Shown here: positions 35,703 through 46,332 of the stretch, piece after piece | How the letters are laid out: every line of letters starts with the position of its first letter | How positions within the stretch are numbered: position 1 is the stretch's first letter | Made by a program: the position numbers and the translations under genes | The notes under the pieces: model-generated | The model's database searches: none | Seen by the model: only the letters and a program-made list of their open reading frames with translations | Told to the model about the DNA's origin: nothing | Source: Syntrophaceae bacterium UBA6078 | GTDB lineage: Bacteria; Desulfobacterota; Syntrophia; Syntrophales; UBA2210 | Direction: 5' to 3' | DNA length: 64,000 nucleotides | Assembly: GCA_002428735.1 (NCBI GenBank) | Contig: DIXO01000039.1 | Coordinates: 1 to 64,000, forward strand

Positions 35703-36602
35703 ATGCATGCAAATAACCTGAAAGAATCAATGAAGAAGGCGGATATCCTTCTTGAGGTTCTCCCGTATATCCGGCGGTTTTACGGCAAGACCATCGTTAT
35801 CAAGTATGGCGGTCACGCCATGGTCGATGAGAACCTGAAACAGATGTTCGCCATCAATATCGTCATGATGAAGTACATCGGGATAAATCCGGTGATCATC
35901 CATGGCGGCGGGCCCCAGATCAGCGTCCTTCTCAAGAAACTGGGGAAGGAATCGAAGTTCATCCAGGGGATGCGGGTGACGGACGAAGAGACCATGGACA
36001 TCGTGGAGATGGTTCTGGTGGGCAAACTCAACAAGCAGATCGTGGGGCTCATAAACAACCACGGCGGGAGGGCCGTCGGTCTGAGCGGGAAGGACGGGAA
36101 CATCATAGAGGCGGAAAAGTATTTCCTGAGTGATGACAAGGCAAAAAACACCCCGCCGGAGATCATCGATATAGGCCTGGTGGGGAAGGTCAGAAAGATC
36201 AATCCCGGACTGATCCTGTCGCTGGTACAAGACGGGTTTATCCCTGTTATAGCGCCCACGGGTGCCGGGGACAAAGGGGAAACGTACAATATCAATGCGG
36301 ATGTGGTGGCGGGAGAGGTCGCTTCCGCCCTTGGCGCCGAGAAACTGGTTCTGCTCACCGACGTGGAAGGGATTCTCGATAAGAAGAAACGCCTGATACA
36401 CTCCATCAATGCCGCGGAGGTCAGTGAACTGATCGAAGACGGCACCATAGAGGGAGGAATGTACCCCAAGGTGAAGTGCTGTCTCAAGGCACTGCGGGGA
36501 GGAGTCGGGAAGACCCACATCATCGACGGGCGCCTCGATCATGCGGTCCTTCTGGAGATATTCACGGACAGAGGGATCGGAACGGAAGTAGTGGGAGATT
36601 GA
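35703..36602 (+). CDS. argB: Acetylglutamate kinase
   Basis: It phosphorylates N-acetylglutamate, the second step of arginine synthesis. The 299 residues show [20 protein letters not shown], the [14 protein letters not shown] region and [27 protein letters not shown]. The N-terminal helix ahead of the kinase core ([22 protein letters not shown]) is typical of arginine-inhibited hexameric enzymes. It heads the argB-D-F-G-H run after hslU. Confidence 0.96.
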   Translation: MHANNLKESMKKADILLEVLPYIRRFYGKTIVIKYGGHAMVDENLKQMFAINIVMMKYIGINPVIIHGGGPQISVLLKKLGKESKFIQGMRVTDEETMDIVEMVLVGKLNKQIVGLINNHGGRAVGLSGKDGNIIEAEKYFLSDDKAKNTPPEIIDIGLVGKVRKINPGLILSLVQDGFIPVIAPTGAGDKGETYNINADVVAGEVASALGAEKLVLLTDVEGILDKKKRLIHSINAAEVSELIEDGTIEGGMYPKVKCCLKALRGGVGKTHIIDGRLDHAVLLEIFTDRGIGTEVVGD

Positions 36603-36673
36603 ACAGCGTTCTCCGGCAGAGGGGCGCTTCGGACACGGGCCATACAAAGACATAACGGGGGCTGAAGGGTGAA

Positions 36674-37867
36674 ATGAAGACAACGAACGAGCTTATTGCC
36701 GACTCGAATACATACATCATGGGCACATACGCACGGCTGCCGATTGCCCTGGTGCGGGGCGAAGGGGCGCGGGTGTGGGACGCCGACGGAAAGGAATATC
36801 TTGATTTCCTGGCGGGGATCGCCGTGTGCGCCCTCGGCCACGCCCATCCCCAGGTGTCGGAGTCTATCTGCGCGCAGGCCCGGACGCTGATGCATGTGTC
36901 CAACATATATCACATCGAACCCCAGATCCGTCTCTCGGCCCTTCTGGTGGAAAACTCCTTTGCCGATAAGGTTTTTTTCTGCAACAGCGGGGCGGAGGCA
37001 AACGAGGCGGCCATCAAGCTGGCGCGCAAGTACGCCCACGAACATACCGGCGAAGAGCGATATCGCATCATCACCATGAGAAATTCTTTTCATGGACGGA
37101 CCCTGGCCACCCTCACGGCAACAGGGCAGGAGCGGTTCCAGAAGGGGTTTAATCCCCTGCCCACCGGATTCGAGTACGTCCCCTTCGACGATCTCACCTC
37201 CCTTGAACGGGTCGCCGCAAAAGATGTGTGCGCGGTCATGGTGGAGGCCATACAGGGGGAAGGGGGAGTCAGGGTTCCCCGGAAAGGGTATCTTGAAGGA
37301 GTCAGAAAAATATGTGATGACACCGGGGCGCTTATGATACTGGATGAGGTGCAGACGGGGATGGGGCGGACGGGGAATCTCTTCGCCTATGAACACAGCG
37401 GTGTAACGCCCGATATCATGACGCTGGCCAAGGCCCTGGGAAACGGCTTCCCCGTTGGAGCCATGCTGGCCACGGACGAAGTGGCGACATCGTTCACCCC
37501 GGGAAGCCATGCGTCCACCTTCGGGGGAAACCCCCTCGCCATGGCGGCGGGGCTTGCGGTTATGGATACACTTCTCCACAGGGGTGTGCTGGATAACTGC
37601 CGCAAAATGGGAGCGTACTTTCGCGAGCAGCTTGAGAGCTTGAAGGGGAATCATGCCATTATCAGAGAGGTCAGGGGAAGAGGCCTCATGATCGGCGTGG
37701 AGCTTTCCATCGAAGGGGCGGATATCGTGAAGAGGTGCATGGAGGCGGGGCTTCTCCTGAACTGCACCTGCGGAAATGTTCTTCGGTTTGTTCCCCCTCT
37801 GATCATTACGCGTAAGGATGTGGATCGCGCGGTTGCCATACTTGACGGGGTGATGCGGGATTTATGA
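36674..37867 (+). CDS. argD: Acetylornithine aminotransferase
   Basis: This PLP enzyme converts N-acetylglutamate semialdehyde to acetylornithine and may also serve as succinyldiaminopimelate aminotransferase. It is 397 residues: DFLAGIAVCALGHAHP, FFCNSGAEANEAAIKLARK, FHGRTLATLTATGQ, LDEVQTGMGRTG, and the PLP Lys in TLAKALGNGFPVGAML. The stop overlaps the argF start by four bases (ATGA). Confidence 0.96.
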   Translation: MKTTNELIADSNTYIMGTYARLPIALVRGEGARVWDADGKEYLDFLAGIAVCALGHAHPQVSESICAQARTLMHVSNIYHIEPQIRLSALLVENSFADKVFFCNSGAEANEAAIKLARKYAHEHTGEERYRIITMRNSFHGRTLATLTATGQERFQKGFNPLPTGFEYVPFDDLTSLERVAAKDVCAVMVEAIQGEGGVRVPRKGYLEGVRKICDDTGALMILDEVQTGMGRTGNLFAYEHSGVTPDIMTLAKALGNGFPVGAMLATDEVATSFTPGSHASTFGGNPLAMAAGLAVMDTLLHRGVLDNCRKMGAYFREQLESLKGNHAIIREVRGRGLMIGVELSIEGADIVKRCMEAGLLLNCTCGNVLRFVPPLIITRKDVDRAVAILDGVMRDL

Positions 37868-38790
37868 AAAAGGATCTGCTGTCAATCTACGATCTTGACG
37901 CCGATGACTTCAGCGAGATATGGAAGCGGGCTGAGATGCTGAAAAACCTGCTGCGCAGAGGCATCGCGCACGACTCTCTGCGGGGCAAGACCTTGGGAAT
38001 GCTCTTCGACAAGTCATCCACCCGGACCCGCCTCTCCTTCGAAGCGGGGATTCACCAGCTGGGCGGGGCGGGTATATTCCTGAGCCGGCGTGATATCCAA
38101 CTGGGAAGGGGGGAGCCTGTTTCCGACACGGCGCGGGTCATGTCACGGTATATCGACGGCATCATGATACGGACATTTGACCAGGCAATGGTTGAGGAAT
38201 TCGCGCGCCATGCCACCATCCCCGTTATCAACGGGTTGACCGACCTCCTGCACCCCTGTCAGGTCCTGAGCGATCTTTTCACCATTGTAGAGAAGAAGGG
38301 CGGGTATGAAGGTTTGAAGATAGCCTATGTGGGGGACGGGAACAACATGACGAATTCCTGGATCAATGCCGCCGCCCGTCTCCCCTTTCATCTGTCTATC
38401 GCGTGCCCCGAGGGGTATGATCCTGACGAATCGATTCTGGGGCGGGGAATCCGGGAGGCGAAGGAGGGGATCGAACTCCTGCGCATCCCCGGGGACGCGG
38501 TCTCCGGCGCCGATGTCGTCTATACGGACGTCTGGGCCAGCATGGGGCAGGAGGCAGAGCAGGAAGAACGCCGGGTGGCATTCCAGGGATACCAGGTTGA
38601 CGAGATATTGCTCCGGCGCGCGAAGGCTGACGCCATTGTCATGCACTGTTTGCCGGCTCACCGCGGGGAGGAGATCGCCGCCGGCGTGATCGACGGCCCC
38701 CGGTCCGTGGTTATCGATCAGGCGGAGAACCGCCTGCACGTACAGAAGGCGATTATGGAAATTCTTATGTCTGGAGGAGATGAGAAGTGA
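37864..38790 (+). CDS. argF: Ornithine carbamoyltransferase
   Basis: It forms citrulline from ornithine and carbamoyl phosphate. The 308 residues contain the carbamoyl-phosphate site [46 protein letters not shown] and [11 protein letters not shown], all diagnostic. It is translationally coupled on both sides: ATGA overlap with argD, GTGA overlap with argG. Confidence 0.97.
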   Translation: MKKDLLSIYDLDADDFSEIWKRAEMLKNLLRRGIAHDSLRGKTLGMLFDKSSTRTRLSFEAGIHQLGGAGIFLSRRDIQLGRGEPVSDTARVMSRYIDGIMIRTFDQAMVEEFARHATIPVINGLTDLLHPCQVLSDLFTIVEKKGGYEGLKIAYVGDGNNMTNSWINAAARLPFHLSIACPEGYDPDESILGRGIREAKEGIELLRIPGDAVSGADVVYTDVWASMGQEAEQEERRVAFQGYQVDEILLRRAKADAIVMHCLPAHRGEEIAAGVIDGPRSVVIDQAENRLHVQKAIMEILMSGGDEK

Positions 38791-39995
38791 AAAAGGATAT
38801 AAAAAAGGTAGTCCTGGCATATTCAGGCGGTCTTGATTCATCGGTGATTGTCAGATGGCTGATTGAGACTTACGGGTGTGAGGTTATTACCCTCACCGGG
38901 GATGTGGGCCAGAAACAGGAACTTGAGGGGCTGAAAGAAAAGGCGGTCGCCACAGGGGCGGCCAAGGCCTATGTGGAAGATCTCAAGGAAGAATTCGTGC
39001 GGGATTTTGTCTTCCCGGCCCTCCGGGCCAACGCCGTATACGAGGGGAGATATCTCCTGGGGACCTCCCTGGCACGGCCCATCGTGGCGAAGCGCCAAAT
39101 CGAGATCGCCCACCAGGAGGGGGCGGATGCCGTTTGTCACGGGGCCACCGGGAAGGGGAACGATCAGGTCAGGTTTGAAATGACCTACATGGCCCTCGAT
39201 CCCGGCATCACGATCATATCCGCGTGGAAAGACGAGCACTGGACTCTGAACTCGAGGGAAGCGATGATCGATTATGCGGAGAAATATAATATTCCCGTAA
39301 AATCAACGAAAAAAAGCCCCTACAGCGAGGATAGAAACCTCCTCCATATCTCCCATGAAGGGGGGGTTCTTGAAGACCTGTGGATGGAGCCTCCCGAGGA
39401 GATGTTTGTGATGACGGTCTCCCCGGAGAAGGCGCCGGATCTGCCCGCCTATGTGGAAGTGTACTTTGAGAAGGGAAACCCCGTGGCGATCGACGGAGAG
39501 GCCATGGGCCCGTCCCAGCTTCTCGATCAGATGAACTCCCTTGCGGGAGAGAACGGTGTGGGCAGGGTCGATATGGTGGAGAACCGTTTTGTGGGGATGA
39601 AATCGAGAGGGATCTACGAGACCCCGGGGGGCACGGCCCTCTGGGCGGCCCACCGGGCCATGGAAACGATCACCATGGACCGGGAGGTCATGCTCATCCG
39701 CGATTCGCTGATGCCCCGGTACGCCCAGATCATATACAACGGTTTCTGGTATTCTCCCGAGCGGGAGATGCTCCAGAAAATGATCGATGAGGCACAGCGG
39801 GACGTGACCGGGACCGTTCGCCTGAAACTGTACAAGGGGAACTGCATACCGGTGGGAGTCAAGGCGCCTCATTCGCTCTACAGCGAGGAACTGGCCACCT
39901 TCGGTGAGGATGAGGTGTATGACCAGAAGGATGCCACGGGATTTATCAGGCTCAATGCGCTCAGATTGAAGATGCAGGCGTTACTGAAGAAATAA
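38787..39995 (+). CDS. argG: Argininosuccinate synthase
   Basis: It joins citrulline and aspartate with ATP. The 402 residues have the pyrophosphatase P-loop [41 protein letters not shown] and the [18 protein letters not shown] region. It starts at GTG 38787, within the argF stop (GTGA), with GGAGGAG upstream. argH follows 22 bases after the stop. Confidence 0.97.
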   Translation: MKKDIKKVVLAYSGGLDSSVIVRWLIETYGCEVITLTGDVGQKQELEGLKEKAVATGAAKAYVEDLKEEFVRDFVFPALRANAVYEGRYLLGTSLARPIVAKRQIEIAHQEGADAVCHGATGKGNDQVRFEMTYMALDPGITIISAWKDEHWTLNSREAMIDYAEKYNIPVKSTKKSPYSEDRNLLHISHEGGVLEDLWMEPPEEMFVMTVSPEKAPDLPAYVEVYFEKGNPVAIDGEAMGPSQLLDQMNSLAGENGVGRVDMVENRFVGMKSRGIYETPGGTALWAAHRAMETITMDREVMLIRDSLMPRYAQIIYNGFWYSPEREMLQKMIDEAQRDVTGTVRLKLYKGNCIPVGVKAPHSLYSEELATFGEDEVYDQKDATGFIRLNALRLKMQALLKK

Positions 39996-40017
39996 CCGCT
40001 GATGACGGGGTTTTTAT

Positions 40018-41403
40018 ATGTCCGGACGGAAAAAGCCGTGGGGGGGGCGATTTGACGAGCCCACCGACAGTCGGGTTGAGGAATTCACATCCTCTCTTCA
40101 TTTCGACAGGAGACTCTATCCTTATGATATTGCGGGTTCCATTGCCCATTGCCGCATGCTCGCCGCCCAGGGGATTATTCCTTCCGAAGATGCCAAAGCG
40201 ATCATATCCGGCCTCGAGGATATCCTGAAGGATATGGAAGCGGGCACCTTCGCCTTTCCTTCCCACCTGGAGGATATCCACATGGCCATCGAGACGTCTC
40301 TCATAGAGCGGATCGGTCAGGCGGGGGGCAGACTTCACACGGCACGGAGCAGAAACGACCAGATATCTCTCGACATGCGGCTCTATTTGCGGGATGAGGT
40401 GGACCGGGTCCTCGATCTGGTGGCACACCTCCAGGCCTCACTCGTTCGCGTGGCCAGGCGGGAGATCGATACCATACTTCCCGGTTACACGCACCTGCAA
40501 AGGGCCCAGCCCGTCCTTCTGGCCCACTACCTCCTCGCCTACTGGGAGATGCTGGACAGAGACGCGGCTCGACTCCGGGAATGCCGGGAGCGGATCAATG
40601 TCATGCCTCTCGGATCAGCGGCCCTGGCAGGGACGGGGTTTCCCATCGACCGGGACTATGTGGCCCGTCTGCTGGGTTTTCCCGCGGTATCGAAAAACAG
40701 CATGGATGCCGTCTCGGATCGCGACTTCGTGGCGGAATTCATCTTTGACGCCTCCCTGCTCATGATGCACATGAGCCGCTTCTGCGAGGATCTGATACTC
40801 TGGTCCGGCGAGGAATTCGGGTTTGTTGCCATATCGGATGCCTTTACCACTGGAAGCAGTATTATGCCCCAGAAGAAGAATCCCGATGTGGCGGAATTGA
40901 TACGGGGGAAGACCGGACGCGTCTATGGAGACCTGATGGCGATACTGACCGTCATGAAGGGTCTTCCCATGACCTATGACCGTGATCTCCAGGAAGACAA
41001 GGAGCCTCTCTTTGACGCGGTTGACACGGTCAAGGCCTGCCTGGCCGTTCTTGCGGACATGACCGGAGCGTTGACTTTCAACCGGCACAGGATGCGGGAC
41101 GCCGCCGCGGGGGGGTTCTCAACGGCGACGGACGTGGCGGACTATCTGGTCATGAAGGGGGTGCCCTTCAGAGAGGCGCACGGCATTGTGGGACGTATCG
41201 TGAAGTATTGCATTGAGAAGGGGAAGGATATGTCCTCCCTTGCCACGGAGGAACTCCGTCTCTTCTGGAAGGACGCCGACGCGGACATATATGGGCGCAT
41301 GGACGTGTCCGGTTCGGTTGCGGCGCGAAGGAGTACGGGGGGAACGGCCAGGGAAACCGTGCTCAAAAGAATAGAAGAGATAGAATCCGGGCATACGGAT
41401 TGA
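40018..41403 (+). CDS. argH: Argininosuccinate lyase
   Basis: It splits argininosuccinate to arginine and fumarate, the last step of the pathway. The 461 residues show [21 protein letters not shown] at the start, [43 protein letters not shown] and the superfamily signature [15 protein letters not shown]. The rest is full length, with no acetyltransferase fusion at the C-terminus, so acetylglutamate must come from another gene. Confidence 0.97.
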   Translation: MSGRKKPWGGRFDEPTDSRVEEFTSSLHFDRRLYPYDIAGSIAHCRMLAAQGIIPSEDAKAIISGLEDILKDMEAGTFAFPSHLEDIHMAIETSLIERIGQAGGRLHTARSRNDQISLDMRLYLRDEVDRVLDLVAHLQASLVRVARREIDTILPGYTHLQRAQPVLLAHYLLAYWEMLDRDAARLRECRERINVMPLGSAALAGTGFPIDRDYVARLLGFPAVSKNSMDAVSDRDFVAEFIFDASLLMMHMSRFCEDLILWSGEEFGFVAISDAFTTGSSIMPQKKNPDVAELIRGKTGRVYGDLMAILTVMKGLPMTYDRDLQEDKEPLFDAVDTVKACLAVLADMTGALTFNRHRMRDAAAGGFSTATDVADYLVMKGVPFREAHGIVGRIVKYCIEKGKDMSSLATEELRLFWKDADADIYGRMDVSGSVAARRSTGGTARETVLKRIEEIESGHTD

Positions 41404-41416
41404 ACGGAGAGAAGGT

Positions 41417-41863
41417 ATGATCAAGAGGAAGAGGTGGTGGATCATGTGCGGAGCGGCTGCCGTCTCCCTGGCTCTCATCAGTGCCGGTTGCGGCAAGAAG
41501 GCGGATCCTCGCTATCGCCCCGACACCCTTCCGGAGAAGATTTCAAATCTGACGGTGTCCGTCGATGATGGAAAAGCGATCCTCGAATGGAAGATCCCCG
41601 CCCAGCGGGACCGCACCGGATATTTCAGGGTTTTCAGGAGCGCGCTGAAAGCCGACGGCGGTAATTGCCCCGGCTGTCCCCGCATCTATGCCATCCTGGA
41701 CTATCTGCCCCTTCGCGGTGCGCGATCGAGGGAGGAGGGGAATTTCAGGTATGTGGATGGGACCATACGGGGGGGCTTTATCTATTCGTATCGGCTGGTG
41801 CTCTGTACTTCCTCCGATACTTGCGGAGAGCAATCCAATACGGCGGAGGTCGTGATTCCCTGA
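41417..41863 (+). CDS. Predicted lipoprotein with fibronectin type III-like fold
   Basis: This 148-residue protein begins with a basic, hydrophobic signal and a lipobox ISAGC (Cys 25), followed by GKKADPRYRPDTLPEKISNL. The rest resembles a single FN3-type beta sandwich (VDDGKAILEWKIP, GYFRVFRS, GFIYSYRLVL). Two Cys pairs (NCPGC and TCGEQ region) could form disulfides. It sits between argH and lysA, where small lipoproteins are common in this gene order. Its function is unknown. Confidence 0.8.
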   Translation: MIKRKRWWIMCGAAAVSLALISAGCGKKADPRYRPDTLPEKISNLTVSVDDGKAILEWKIPAQRDRTGYFRVFRSALKADGGNCPGCPRIYAILDYLPLRGARSREEGNFRYVDGTIRGGFIYSYRLVLCTSSDTCGEQSNTAEVVIP

Positions 41864-41881
41864 GGGTGGGATGAACTGATC

Positions 41882-43138
41882 ATGCATTATTTTCACTATG
41901 TGGACAATCATCTGTGGTGTGAGGATGTGCCGGTTTCAACGGTGGCCGAGGCCGTGGGGACCCCGTTCTATCTGTACAGCCACAGAACGCTGAAAAGACA
42001 TTTCGAGGTCTTTGACGCGGCTCTCGCTGATATCCCGCATTTGATCTGTTTTTCGGCGAAGGCCAACTCCAATGGTGCCATCCTCAGGATATTCATCAGG
42101 GAGGGAAGCGGTGTTGATATCGTTTCCGGGGGGGAACTGTACCGGGCCCTTGAGGCGGGAGCCGATCCCCGCAAGATTGTCTATTCCGGAGTCGGGAAGA
42201 GAGAAGACGAGATACGGTACGCGCTGGAGAACGATATTCTCATGTTCAACGTTGAGTCCTCGCAGGAGCTTGAGGCGATTGATGGGTGCGCCGGACGGAT
42301 GGGCACCGTTGCGCGGATATCTCTGCGTGTGAACCCGGATGTGGACCCCATGACCCATCCACACATATCGACGGGGATGAAGGAGAACAAGTTCGGGATC
42401 GATATCAAACGATCCCTGGAAGAGTACCGCCATGCCGTGAAGCTTGACCATACGGAGGTCATAGGGGTGGATTGCCATATCGGGTCGCAGATCACGCAGA
42501 TCGCCCCTTTTATCGACGCGCTGGCCCGGCTGAAGGCGTTGATCTCGTCCCTCCGGGGCGAGGGGATCGGCATCAGATATCTGGATCTGGGGGGCGGTCT
42601 GGGGATTACCTATGATCAGGAGACGCCTCCTCATCCGGCGGATTACGCGAAAGCCATTATGGACCAGGCGCGGGATATGGACTGCACCTTCATATTTGAA
42701 CCGGGGCGGGTCATTGTGGGGAATGCGTGTATACTGATCTCCCGGGTGCTGTACACAAAGACCAACGCGGAAAAGAGGTTCGTCATCGTCGACGCCGGCA
42801 TGAATGACCTCATGAGACCGGCCCTCTACGATTCGTACCATAAGATTCAGCCGGTTGAACTCTCGGGGCGGGAAGAGATCCTCTCCGATGTGGTCGGCCC
42901 CATCTGCGAATCGGCGGATTACTTTGCCAGGGGGAGGTCCATCCCCCGGCTGGAACGGGGAGATCTGGTGGCTGTCATGAGTTCCGGTGCGTACGGTTTT
43001 TCCATGTCTTCAAACTACAACTCGCGACTGAGGGCTCCGGAGGTGCTTGTCAGAGATGACGCATTCCACGTGATACGGTCTCGAGAAACCCCCATGGATC
43101 TGGTAAGAGGAGAATCCATCCCGGAATTTTTGCGATAA
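41882..43138 (+). CDS. lysA: Diaminopimelate decarboxylase
   Basis: This PLP enzyme makes lysine from meso-diaminopimelate. The 418 residues show FYLYSHRTLKRHFE, the PLP Lys in CFSAKANSNGAIL, GVDIVSGGELYRALEAG, the glycine loop LDLGGGLGITY, FEPGRVIVGNACIL, the Cys of PICESADYFA and GAYGFSMSSNYNSR. It begins 18 bases after the lipoprotein stop and precedes dapA. Confidence 0.97.
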   Translation: MHYFHYVDNHLWCEDVPVSTVAEAVGTPFYLYSHRTLKRHFEVFDAALADIPHLICFSAKANSNGAILRIFIREGSGVDIVSGGELYRALEAGADPRKIVYSGVGKREDEIRYALENDILMFNVESSQELEAIDGCAGRMGTVARISLRVNPDVDPMTHPHISTGMKENKFGIDIKRSLEEYRHAVKLDHTEVIGVDCHIGSQITQIAPFIDALARLKALISSLRGEGIGIRYLDLGGGLGITYDQETPPHPADYAKAIMDQARDMDCTFIFEPGRVIVGNACILISRVLYTKTNAEKRFVIVDAGMNDLMRPALYDSYHKIQPVELSGREEILSDVVGPICESADYFARGRSIPRLERGDLVAVMSSGAYGFSMSSNYNSRLRAPEVLVRDDAFHVIRSRETPMDLVRGESIPEFLR

Positions 43139-43182
43139 AGGATGCAGTCTGGTGCAAATAATTTTAAACAGGAGGAAAGCGT

Positions 43183-44058
43183 ATGTTTAAAGGAGCAATA
43201 GTCGCGATCGTGACACCCTTCAAGAATGGAGTGGTGGATGAAGAGGCGCTGAGGGAATTGATCGAGTTCCAGATAGAAGGGGGAACCGATGGTATTGTTC
43301 CCTGCGGCACCACAGGTGAGAGCGCAACGGTATCACATGAGGAGCACAGCAGGATTATCGAGATCACCGTGGATGCCGTCAGAAAGAGGGTTCCCGTTAT
43401 CGCGGGGACCGGCTCCAACAGCACAAGGGAGGCCATCCGGCTTACCGAGCATGCCCACAAGGTGGGAGCGGACGGCGCTCTCATGATCACCCCCTACTAC
43501 AACAAACCGACGCAGGAGGGGTTGTATCAGCATTTCAAGACGGTGGCCGAGGCCGTGCCGATTCCGATTGTACCCTACAATGTGCCCAGCAGGACGGGGG
43601 GAAACATCCTGCCGGAAACCGTCGCGCGGCTTTCAAAGATCAGTAATATCGTGGGCATCAAGGAAGCAACGGGAGATCTGAGGCAGGTAAGCAAGGTTGT
43701 TGAACTGTGTGGCGATAATCTCGCCGTCCTGTCCGGCGATGATTTCACCGTTCTGCCGATCCTTGCGGTGGGGGGAAAAGGGGTTATCTCTGTCGTATCC
43801 AATATCATCCCCGAAGACATGGCTGCCATGATCGATGCCTTCGAAGCGGGTGACCTGCAAAAGGCCCGTGATCTCCACTTCAAGATGAGTCCCATCATGG
43901 ACGGGTGTTTTCTGGAGACCAATCCCATACCGGTCAAGGAAGCGCTGGTGATGATGGGAAAGATCGAAGATGAGATCAGGCTTCCCCTCTGGAAGATGTC
44001 AGATGCCAACCATCAGAAATTAAGAAAGATCATGACGGATTACGGTCTGATCAAATAA
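43183..44058 (+). CDS. dapA: 4-hydroxy-tetrahydrodipicolinate synthase
   Basis: It condenses pyruvate and aspartate semialdehyde in the diaminopimelate pathway. The 291 residues have CGTTGESATVSHEEHSRIIE, AGTGSNSTREAI, the Tyr of PYYNKPTQEGLY, YNVPSRTGGN and the Schiff-base Lys in GIKEATGD. AGGAGGAAAGCG precedes ATG 43183. dapB follows 11 bases after the stop. Confidence 0.97.
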   Translation: MFKGAIVAIVTPFKNGVVDEEALRELIEFQIEGGTDGIVPCGTTGESATVSHEEHSRIIEITVDAVRKRVPVIAGTGSNSTREAIRLTEHAHKVGADGALMITPYYNKPTQEGLYQHFKTVAEAVPIPIVPYNVPSRTGGNILPETVARLSKISNIVGIKEATGDLRQVSKVVELCGDNLAVLSGDDFTVLPILAVGGKGVISVVSNIIPEDMAAMIDAFEAGDLQKARDLHFKMSPIMDGCFLETNPIPVKEALVMMGKIEDEIRLPLWKMSDANHQKLRKIMTDYGLIK

Positions 44059-44069
44059 GGGTGAATGCC

Positions 44070-44876
44070 ATGATAAAAGTCATAGTGACCGGGGCGGCCG
44101 GAAGGATGGGGGGGCGGATCATCACCCTCATTCACGGTGACGAACGGATGGGGCTCGCGGGAGCGGTGGAACAAAAGGGACATCAGCTTACGGGAACCGA
44201 TGTCGGCGCCTATCTCGGACTGGGCGAGACGGGGGTCATTCTGGAAGACGATCTCGCGGCATGTATAGAACGGGCGGATGTTGTCATCGATTTCAGCAGC
44301 CACACCGCTTCCCTTGAGAATCTTCGAGTGGCGGCCGAACACGGCAGGGCAATCGTCATCGGCTCCACGGGATTCACCCCGGAAGAGATGGAAGATGCCG
44401 CCCGTATCGCTCGGGGAGTTCGATGCGTCCTGGCCCCCAATATGAGCGTGGGGGTGAACGTCATGTTTAAGGTCCTGGAAGATCTGGCCGCTATTCTGGG
44501 GGATGAGTATGACGTAGAGATTGTCGAGGCGCACCACAACCAGAAGAAGGACGCGCCCAGCGGCACGGCCGTGAAGATGGCCCAGATCATTGCCGAGGCT
44601 CTTGACAGAGATATTGAGAAGGTCGGCGTGTATGGACGCAAGGGGATGGTCGGGGCGCGCTCCCGGGCGGAAATCGGCGTTCACACGGTGCGGGCCGGCG
44701 ACATTGTGGGCGAGCACACGGTTCTCTTCGGTGGTATGGGAGAGCGGCTCGAGTTTACCCACCGCGCCCACAGCCGGGATAATTTCGCCCGGGGAGCTCT
44801 CCGGGCGGCGCTGTGGGTAGTGGAAAGAGACAACGGCCTGTATGACATGCAGGACGTTCTGGGTTTGAAAGGCTGA
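44070..44876 (+). CDS. dapB: 4-hydroxy-tetrahydrodipicolinate reductase
   Basis: It reduces the DapA product with NAD(P)H. The 268 residues show VTGAAGRMGGRI, DFSSHTASLENL, the GSTGFTPEEM segment, APNMSVGVNVM and the catalytic EAHHNQKKDAPSGTA. ATG 44070 is chosen over GTG 44061 because AAGGGTG is properly spaced and homology begins there. It directly follows dapA. Confidence 0.96.
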   Translation: MIKVIVTGAAGRMGGRIITLIHGDERMGLAGAVEQKGHQLTGTDVGAYLGLGETGVILEDDLAACIERADVVIDFSSHTASLENLRVAAEHGRAIVIGSTGFTPEEMEDAARIARGVRCVLAPNMSVGVNVMFKVLEDLAAILGDEYDVEIVEAHHNQKKDAPSGTAVKMAQIIAEALDRDIEKVGVYGRKGMVGARSRAEIGVHTVRAGDIVGEHTVLFGGMGERLEFTHRAHSRDNFARGALRAALWVVERDNGLYDMQDVLGLKG

Positions 44877-44893
44877 CGACGAGGGAGTCTTCC

Positions 44894-45421
44894 GTGGACA
44901 GCGGCGTCATCTGCTTTCTGGGCATTGGTTCCAATATGGGGAATCCCGTTGCGAACTGCGCCCGCGCAGAAAAGCGCATCTCCGGCATAGACGGCGTCGG
45001 GGTTCTCAGACACTCATCGCTGTACAGAACGGAGCCGGTGGGGTTCACGGGGCAGGAATGGTTTGTCAACGGGGTTATGGAGGTGCGAACCACGCTTGGA
45101 CCGCGTCCTCTCATGGATGCGATTCTGAAAGTGGAAAACGAAATGGGGAGAATCAGGGATGTTCAATGGGGTCCCCGGATCATCGATGTCGATATTCTGC
45201 TCTACGGACATGCCGTTATAGACGATGAGTCCCTGTCTATCCCCCATCCCCGTCTCCACGCGCGGCGCTTTGTCCTTGTCCCTCTGGACGAGATAGCCCC
45301 CCATGTCATACATCCTGTCTTCGGGATCTCCGTGAGGGGTCTCTTGGACCGGCTTGATGACACCAGCACCGTTGAATGGATGAGCGACGAATGGGGCTGC
45401 TCTATGGGTGAAGATGATTAG
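44894..45421 (+). CDS. folK: 2-amino-4-hydroxy-6-hydroxymethyldihydropteridine diphosphokinase
   Basis: It is the pyrophosphokinase of folate synthesis. The 175 residues start at GTG 44894 (GAGGGA upstream) and show LGIGSNMGNP, YRTEPVGFTGQEWFVNGV, the signature WGPRIIDVDILLYG and LSIPHPRLHARRFVLVPLDEIAP. It ends 14 bases inside the start of the next gene. Confidence 0.95.
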   Translation: MDSGVICFLGIGSNMGNPVANCARAEKRISGIDGVGVLRHSSLYRTEPVGFTGQEWFVNGVMEVRTTLGPRPLMDAILKVENEMGRIRDVQWGPRIIDVDILLYGHAVIDDESLSIPHPRLHARRFVLVPLDEIAPHVIHPVFGISVRGLLDRLDDTSTVEWMSDEWGCSMGEDD

Positions 45422-45674
45422 ACTCGTCATTGCAGGCATTATCGTATATGTGATATATCGCCTCTCCAGGGCGTTGTTTGCCCCGTCGGAGAGGAAGGTG
45501 GCGGGGCGCGCTTCAGGAGCGCCTCCCCGCATCGAAGGGGAGGATCTGGTGAAAGATCCCTGCTGCGGAACCTATGTTCCCATAAACAGCGCTCACAAGG
45601 CGGTTGTAAGGGGCGAAACCGTGTACTTTTGCAGCAGGGAATGCCTTGAGAAATACAAAAAGGAAAACAGTTAA
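45408..45674 (+). CDS. Small membrane-anchored YHS/TRASH-like protein
   Basis: The 88 residues carry one N-terminal membrane helix (MIRLVIAGIIVYVIYRL) and then DLVKDPCCGTYVPINSAHKAV...VYFCSRECLEKY. The spacing of the Cys residues (CC, then FCSREC) matches the YHS/TRASH treble-clef fold, which binds metal ions. It overlaps folK by 14 bases and starts at GTG 45408 or ATG 45414. It could be a metal sensor or chaperone at the membrane; the function is not known. It lies 10 bases before the transaldolase gene. Confidence 0.75.
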   Translation: MKMIRLVIAGIIVYVIYRLSRALFAPSERKVAGRASGAPPRIEGEDLVKDPCCGTYVPINSAHKAVVRGETVYFCSRECLEKYKKENS

Positions 45675-45683
45675 GGAGCGTGT

Positions 45684-46331
45684 ATGAAGTTTTTTATCGA
45701 TACCGGTAATATCGAAGAAATAAAAGAGGGACTGAAACTCGGGATGGTTGACGGCGTTACCACGAACCCCTCTCTGGTGGCGAAGGAAAAGAAAGATTTT
45801 GATACGGTCACCAGAGAGATCCTGGAAATAGTGAAAGGGCCGGTGAGCCTTGAAGTGGTGAGCGAGGACGCCGGAGGGATGATTTCTGAAGGGAAGAAAC
45901 TGGCGCAGCTGGCCGAAAACGTGGTGATCAAGGTCCCCCTGACAACAGAAGGATTAAAGGCCACCCGGGCCCTGTCGGACCAGGGAATCGGCGTGAACCA
46001 GACCCTCATTTTTTCGCCGGTGCAGGCCCTCCTTGCCGCCAAGGCGGGGGCGCGATACGTGAGCCCCTTCATAGGGAGGCTGGACGATATCTCCCAGACG
46101 GGGATGGATCTGGTGGAGCAGATACTGACCATATTCGACAACTATGCCTTCGACTGCGAAGTCATCGTGGCCAGCATCAGGCATCCCCTGCATGTTCTCC
46201 AGGCCGCGCTCCTCGGGGCCGATATCGCCACGATCCCCTTCAAGGTGATACAGCAACTGACACGTCACCCCCTCACTGACAGAGGGGTCGAGCAATTTCT
46301 GGCCGACTGGCGCACGGTTCCAAAGGGATGA
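45684..46331 (+). CDS. Small transaldolase / fructose-6-phosphate aldolase family
   Basis: This is a short-type transaldolase of 215 residues. The start [30 protein letters not shown], the Schiff-base Lys in [34 protein letters not shown] and SPFIGRLDD are typical. Members are either transaldolases of the pentose phosphate pathway or fructose-6-phosphate aldolases, and the sequence alone does not separate them. It is linked with pgsA two bases downstream. Confidence 0.93.
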   Translation: MKFFIDTGNIEEIKEGLKLGMVDGVTTNPSLVAKEKKDFDTVTREILEIVKGPVSLEVVSEDAGGMISEGKKLAQLAENVVIKVPLTTEGLKATRALSDQGIGVNQTLIFSPVQALLAAKAGARYVSPFIGRLDDISQTGMDLVEQILTIFDNYAFDCEVIVASIRHPLHVLQAALLGADIATIPFKVIQQLTRHPLTDRGVEQFLADWRTVPKG

Positions 46332-46332
46332 C

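Noticed and set aside
43139..43182. Lysine riboswitch before dapA
   Set aside because: The gap is only 44 bases, too short for the known lysine aptamer, and lysA is likewise preceded by only 18 bases.
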